A DNA stretch of 10,172 bases from JAIOIW01 sp050304175 (GTDB taxonomy: Bacteria; Pseudomonadota; Alphaproteobacteria; Rhizobiales; Rhizobiaceae), in contig JBNLDE010000073.1 of NCBI GenBank assembly GCA_050304175.1, forward strand, positions 1-10,172, given 5' to 3'. The translations under genes and the position numbers were made by a program. The notes under the pieces were generated by a model. The model ran no database searches. It had not been told where the DNA came from and saw only the letters and a list, made by a program, of their open reading frames with translations. Shown one piece after another: positions 6,979 through 10,172 of the stretch; position 1 is the first letter of the stretch, and each line of letters begins with the position of its first letter.

Positions 6979-8181
6979 TCAGGCTGCTTCCAGCGCCACG
7001 GCAATGCCCTGTCCGACACCGATGCACATGGTGGCCAGCGCCTTGCTGCCACCGCCCAGCTTCAACTCCAGCGCCGCCGAACCGGTGATGCGGGCGCCCG
7101 ACATGCCAAGCGGGTGGCCGAGCGCGATCGCACCGCCGTTGGGATTCACGTGCGCCGCGTCGTCGGCGACGCCGAGATCGCGCAGTGTTGCCAGCCCCTG
7201 CGACGCGAACGCCTCGTTCAGCTCGATGACATCGAAATCGGCGGGCTTCAGTCCGAGCCGCGCGCACAGCTTCTTGGTGGCAGGCGCCGGACCGAACCCC
7301 ATGATCCGCGGCAGCACGCCGGTGGCGGCGCCGCCGAGAATGCGGGCGATCGGCGTCAGGCCATATTTCTTCGCAGCCGCCTCGGAGGCGACGATCAGCG
7401 CCGCAGCGCCGTCATTGACGCCCGACGCATTGCCCGCCGTCACCGAACCGCCCTCGCGGAACGGCGCCCGGAGCTTGGCCAGCGCGTCTATCGTTGTCGC
7501 GCGCGGATGCTCGTCGCGGTCGACGACGACGGGTTCGCCCTTGCGCTGCGGTATCGTCACGGGGGTTATTTCCTTCGCCAGGCGGCCGTTTTCCTGGGCC
7601 GCGGCCGCCTTGTTCTGCGAGCGAAGCGCAAAAGCGTCCTGATCCGCACGAGTGATGGAAAAATCCTCGGCGACGTTCTCGGCCGTTTCCGGCATCGAAT
7701 CGATGCCGTACTGCTTCTTCATCACCGGGTTGACGAAACGCCAGCCGATCGTGGTGTCGTAGATTTCGGCGTTGCGCGAAAACGCGGCGTCGGCCTTGGG
7801 CATGACGAAGGGCGCGCGCGACATCGATTCGACGCCGCCGGCGATCAGGATCTCCGCTTCGCCGGCCTTGATCGCGCGGGCCGCGTCGATCACCGCGTTC
7901 ATGCCCGAACCGCACAGCCGGTTGACCGTCGCGCCGGGCACGATTGCAGGCAAACCGGCCAGAAGCGCCGACATGCGCGCGACGTTGCGGTTGTCCTCTC
8001 CCGCCTGGTTGGCGCACCCGTAGATCACGTCGTCGATCGCCTCCCAGTCGACATTGGCGTTGCGCTCCATCAGCGCCCGGATCGGGATGGCCCCGAGATC
8101 GTCGGCCCGCACCTGCGAAAGCGCGCCGCCAAAACGGCCGATCGGAGTCCGGATGTAGTCACAAATGTAGGCCTCGGCCAT
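6979..8181 (-). CDS. pcaF: 3-oxoadipyl-CoA thiolase (beta-ketoadipyl-CoA thiolase)
   Basis: The 400-aa product is a complete type-II thiolase. The nucleophilic cysteine C90 lies in NRLCGSGMNAV. The C-terminal catalytic pair is H356 in GGAIALGHPLGMSG and C386 in MCIGVGQG. The length of 400 and the QYGIDSMPETAENVAEDF segment favour the PcaF/PaaJ type over acetoacetyl-CoA thiolase (usually somewhat shorter). It would cleave 3-oxoadipyl-CoA with CoA to succinyl-CoA and acetyl-CoA, the last step of the beta-ketoadipate route. The ATG at 8181 has a GGGAG 6 nt upstream. It starts only 13 nt after the stop of the CoA-transferase beta subunit, so it is very likely the third gene of that operon. The stop lies 37 nt from the convergent TadG-like gene. 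I see no clear terminator hairpin in between. Confidence 0.9.
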   Translation of the reverse strand: MAEAYICDYIRTPIGRFGGALSQVRADDLGAIPIRALMERNANVDWEAIDDVIYGCANQAGEDNRNVARMSALLAGLPAIVPGATVNRLCGSGMNAVIDAARAIKAGEAEILIAGGVESMSRAPFVMPKADAAFSRNAEIYDTTIGWRFVNPVMKKQYGIDSMPETAENVAEDFSITRADQDAFALRSQNKAAAAQENGRLAKEITPVTIPQRKGEPVVVDRDEHPRATTIDALAKLRAPFREGGSVTAGNASGVNDGAAALIVASEAAAKKYGLTPIARILGGAATGVLPRIMGFGPAPATKKLCARLGLKPADFDVIELNEAFASQGLATLRDLGVADDAAHVNPNGGAIALGHPLGMSGARITGSAALELKLGGGSKALATMCIGVGQGIAVALEAA

Positions 8182-8194
8182 TTCATACTCCCTG

Positions 8195-8977
8195 TCAGGC
8201 TGGATGTCTTTTGGCGATGTGCGCCGTTTCGGTCCGCGCTTTCAAGCCCCGCAGCGTCGAAAGCTCGATAGCCGTCGGCGCGGGTGTCTGTTCGACGCCG
8301 TCTGCAAAGCGGACTTCCCATCCGCAGCTCTCCTGCACGGCGTTTCGGCTCACGCCCGGATGCAGGGAGACCACGGTGAATTCCCGGGACACAGGATCCG
8401 GCTTCCAGACTGCGAGATCGGTGATCAGCAGCGTTGGCCCCCTGGTGGCAATCCCGAGCCGCTGGCGGTGATCGCCGCCCTCGCCATGACCGAAACTGGT
8501 GAAGAAGTCGATCTTGTCGACCATGCCCCGCGTCGACTGTTTCATGGTGATGTAGACCTCGCCGCATGACGTGGCGATCTCCGGCGCTCCGCCGCCGCCC
8601 GGCAGCCGGATCTTCGGGTCACGGTAGTCGCCAATCACCGTCGTGTTGATGTTTCCGAACCGGTCGAGCTGGGCGGCGCCAAGGAACCCGACGGTGATGC
8701 GGCCGCCCATCAGCCAGTAGCGGAACATCTCCGGCACCGAGACGGTCGTGACCGCCGTTTCGCACAATTCGCCGTCGCCGATCGACAGCGGCAGCGTGTC
8801 GGGCGCGGTGCCGATCGTGCCGCTCTCGTAGATCAGGGTGATGTCCGGCGCGTGGGTCAGGCGCGCGACATTGCAGGCCGCCGACGGCGCGCCGATCCCG
8901 ACGAAACACACATCGGTGTTTTTCAGCGCGCGGGCGGCGGCGATCGTCATCATTTCGTCGGACGAGAAATCGCTCAT
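8195..8977 (-). CDS. catJ: 3-oxoadipate CoA-transferase, beta subunit (CatJ-type)
   Basis: The 260-aa product belongs to the CoA-transferase subunit B family of the glutaconate-CoA-transferase/CatJ type. Motifs seen are VGIGAPSAACNVARLTHAPD (26-45) and IYESGTIG (49-56), where E51 is the expected catalytic glutamate that forms the glutamyl-CoA thioester. LGAAQLDRFGNINTTVIGDY and a PGGGGAPEIA glycine loop follow. Retention of the glutamate argues against the IpdB-type relatives that have lost it. With the alpha subunit it would transfer CoA from succinyl-CoA to 3-oxoadipate. Its ATG overlaps the alpha-subunit stop as ATGA (8974-8977), a sign of translational coupling and equal subunit supply. 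The symbol is given by resemblance to CatJ of Pseudomonas. Annotations may call it pcaJ, although the classical PcaJ is of a different CoA-transferase type. Confidence 0.87.
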   Translation of the reverse strand: MSDFSSDEMMTIAAARALKNTDVCFVGIGAPSAACNVARLTHAPDITLIYESGTIGTAPDTLPLSIGDGELCETAVTTVSVPEMFRYWLMGGRITVGFLGAAQLDRFGNINTTVIGDYRDPKIRLPGGGGAPEIATSCGEVYITMKQSTRGMVDKIDFFTSFGHGEGGDHRQRLGIATRGPTLLITDLAVWKPDPVSREFTVVSLHPGVSRNAVQESCGWEVRFADGVEQTPAPTAIELSTLRGLKARTETAHIAKRHPA

Positions 8978-9828
8978 GCCGGTTTCTCCAGTCCCGTGAT
9001 CCGGGCGGCGAAATCGGCGGGCCCTGCATCGAGAACATTGGCCTTCATCCAGGCCATAAACCGGTCGCGGTCGGCGGATAGCGCATCCCAGTCCCTGTAG
9101 GCGGCGTTGTCGCGGCCATAGTAGCCATGAACGTAGGAGGGGTGCGCGCCGCCGGGCACCACGCAGACCGCGTGAACGGTCCAGGCCGGCAGGACCGTCA
9201 GATTGGGATGGGCTTCGAGTTGCTCGACCACCTCCTCCACCGTCACGACGGCCCGCTTGGCGGCCAAGACGGCCTCCTTCTGTACGCCGGTGATCCCTTC
9301 GATCAGCACGTTGCCTTTCCGGTCCGCCTTCTGGGCGTGGATGAAGGTGACATCCAGCCTGATCGCGGGCACGGCGGCAAGGTCCTCGCCGGTGAAAGGG
9401 CAGGCGACGGACCGGATATTGGGATTGACCTGCTTCAACCCCGCACCCTTGTAGCCGCGGAAGATCGCACAGGGGAGGCCGGACGCACCCGCCTCGTAGG
9501 CCTGCGCCATCGCCGAGTGCGAATGCTCCTCGAGCTCGAGGCGGTTCGGCCAGCCGTTTTCGACCGCGTCGCGTACCCGTCTCAGCAGACCGACGCCGGG
9601 ATTGCCGGCATAGGAGAACACCAGCTTCCTCGCCATGCCCATGCCGATCATCTGGTCGTAGACGATGTCCGGGGTCATGCGCACGAGGGTCAGACCCCTT
9701 CGCCCCTGCCGGATCGCCTCATGCGCCGCCGCATGGGGAATGAGATGCGTGAACCCTTCGAAAGCAACAGTGTCGCCATCGCGGAGATTTGCGGCGACCG
9801 CCTCCTCGAGGGCACAAAATTTCGCCAT
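8974..9828 (-). CDS. catI: 3-oxoadipate CoA-transferase, alpha subunit (CatI-type)
   Basis: From the ATG at 9828 the product is 284 aa and begins MAKFCALEEAV, lining up with the known CatI start MAELLSLREAV as I recall it. Visible family motifs are DGDTVAFEGFTHLIP (17-31), LTLVRMTPDIVYD, the glycine loop SYAGNPGVG, VNPNIRSVACPFTGE, IHAQKADRKGNVLIEG and GGAHPSYVHGYYGRDN. It pairs with the beta subunit to activate 3-oxoadipate with CoA in the cytoplasm. A GTG at 9855 would add nine residues, but it lies inside the palindromic operator and has no ribosome site. The ATG at 9828 has a GGGAA 7 nt upstream, so I prefer it. This is the first gene of a three-gene operon divergent from an IclR-type regulator. 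The rest of the protocatechuate/catechol pathway is outside the window. Confidence 0.87.
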   Translation of the reverse strand: MAKFCALEEAVAANLRDGDTVAFEGFTHLIPHAAAHEAIRQGRRGLTLVRMTPDIVYDQMIGMGMARKLVFSYAGNPGVGLLRRVRDAVENGWPNRLELEEHSHSAMAQAYEAGASGLPCAIFRGYKGAGLKQVNPNIRSVACPFTGEDLAAVPAIRLDVTFIHAQKADRKGNVLIEGITGVQKEAVLAAKRAVVTVEEVVEQLEAHPNLTVLPAWTVHAVCVVPGGAHPSYVHGYYGRDNAAYRDWDALSADRDRFMAWMKANVLDAGPADFAARITGLEKPA

Positions 9829-9849
9829 CGCCGCGTTCCCGGTTGATTT

Positions 9850-9873
9850 GTTCACATTATGAACTAATGTTCA
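9850..9873. promoter_or_regulatory. Candidate operator: three GTTCA/TGAAC half-sites between catI and the regulator
   Basis: Half-sites GTTCA (9850-9854), TGAAC (9860-9864) and GTTCA (9869-9873) are spaced 10 and 9 nt start to start, about one helical turn each. The last two belong to a 7-nt-arm inverted repeat (9858-9864 and 9869-9875). An outer CACATT/AATGTG pair (9853-9858 and 9881-9886) flanks them. IclR regulators of this pathway (PcaU, PobR) are known to bind three such repeats, and Pseudomonas PcaR sites also start with GTTC. The position in the divergent spacer fits control of both genes; binding is inferred. Confidence 0.65.
9856..9861 (-). promoter_or_regulatory. Candidate -10 element of the catI-catJ-pcaF operon
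   Basis: On the minus strand CATAAT (9861-9856) matches TATAAT in five of six positions and lies inside the operator, 27 nt before the catI ATG. There is no good -35 at 16-18 nt, as expected if an activator is needed. An alternative is a perfect TTGACA at 9913-9908, which overlaps the regulator's start codon but has only a poor -10 (GATACA) 17 nt on. Choosing between them needs a mapped transcript start. Confidence 0.3.
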
Positions 9874-9912
9874 TATTTCGAATGTGTATCGCGGGATTAC
9901 CGGATTTTGTCA

Positions 9913-10172
9913 ATGACAACGGATCGAAACGCGGCGGACGTCCCGCCCGCCCGCGACCATGTCGGCGCCGCCGGCAAGGTTCTGCGGGTGCTGGAACTGC
10001 TGGCCGCGAATCCCGATGGGCTGACAATTGCCGAGGTGGCGGACACGACCGGCTTTGACCGGGCCGCGTCACGCCGCTTTCTGATCACGCTGGTCCATGA
10101 GGAATATGCACGACAGGACGGGCGTCAATTCAAGCTGACCCCTCGCCTGCTTATGCTGGCCCGCTCGTGGAT
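9913..10172 (+). CDS. IclR-family transcriptional regulator, PcaR/PcaU/PobR type, N-terminal part (runs off the right edge)
   Basis: The 86 codons in the window encode the winged helix-turn-helix DNA-binding domain of an IclR-family protein; the effector-binding domain is cut off. After a short polar N-terminus comes AGKVLRVLELLAANPDGLTI (20-39), then the HTH helices AEVADTTGFDRAASRRFLIT (40-59) and the wing to FKLTPRLLMLARSW. The R-A-x-x-R-R-F-L-x-T-L pattern and the following 'LTPR-L' are typical of the beta-ketoadipate regulators PcaR, PcaU and PobR, which respond to pathway intermediates. It is divergent from the CoA-transferase/thiolase operon across 84 bp containing the half-site operator, so control of that operon and of itself is likely. 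The ATG at 9913 has only weak upstream GGA-type sites. A TTG at 9907 is a less likely start. Family is confident; effector is unknown. Confidence 0.85.
   Translation, partial: MTTDRNAADVPPARDHVGAAGKVLRVLELLAANPDGLTIAEVADTTGFDRAASRRFLITLVHEEYARQDGRQFKLTPRLLMLARSW

Noticed and set aside
7114..8271. Plus-strand open frame of 385 codons opposite the thiolase
   Set aside because: It is the antisense of a complete thiolase with all catalytic residues, and no protein family is recognisable.

Overview
The window is visibly GC-rich. Its gene content (a PfkB-type adenosine kinase, an EI24/CysZ-like membrane protein, a TadG-like surface protein, and beta-ketoadipate genes under a PcaR/PobR-type IclR regulator) points to an alphaproteobacterial chromosome, plausibly Hyphomicrobiales or a relative. 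The taxon is inferred from protein style and was not tested. No tRNA, rRNA, insertion sequence, phage gene, CRISPR array or recent-transfer boundary was seen.

Layout, left to right. (1) The N-terminal half of an EI24/CysZ-like membrane protein on the minus strand (1-300), divergent from (2) a complete PfkB-family adenosine kinase (448-1440). The kinase converges on and overlaps by 9 nt (3) a two-repeat UPF0126/TRIC-type membrane protein (1432-2091, minus). (4) A stand-alone Rieske non-haem iron oxygenase alpha subunit (2262-3401, plus). Its active-site glutamate resembles that of the carnitine/betaine monooxygenase group. (5) A Tat-exported CpdB-type 2',3'-cyclic nucleotide phosphodiesterase/3'-nucleotidase (3528-5504). 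(6) A 189-bp gap with a strong GNRA-capped hairpin followed by an AT-rich promoter-like stretch. (7) An orphan TadG-related protein with a six-cysteine, beta-helix-like ectodomain (5694-6941). (8) On the minus strand, a tight operon for the end of the beta-ketoadipate pathway: catI-like and catJ-like CoA-transferase subunits with an ATGA overlap, then a pcaF-like thiolase (9828 down to 6979). (9) Divergent from that operon, the start of an IclR-family regulator of the PcaR/PcaU/PobR type (9913 to the window end).

Regions 8 and 9 form the clearest functional unit. The CoA-transferase charges 3-oxoadipate from succinyl-CoA, and the thiolase splits 3-oxoadipyl-CoA into succinyl-CoA and acetyl-CoA. 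The 84-bp divergent spacer holds three GTTCA/TGAAC half-sites about one helical turn apart, a good candidate operator for the adjacent regulator. The ring-cleavage and lactone-processing genes are not in the window. The other genes look like housekeeping or nutrient-scavenging genes that stand alone.

I do not see a convincing undescribed system. The items most worth a second look are the triple half-site operator, the orphan TadG-like surface protein with a possible CtrA box, and the substrate of the Rieske oxygenase.
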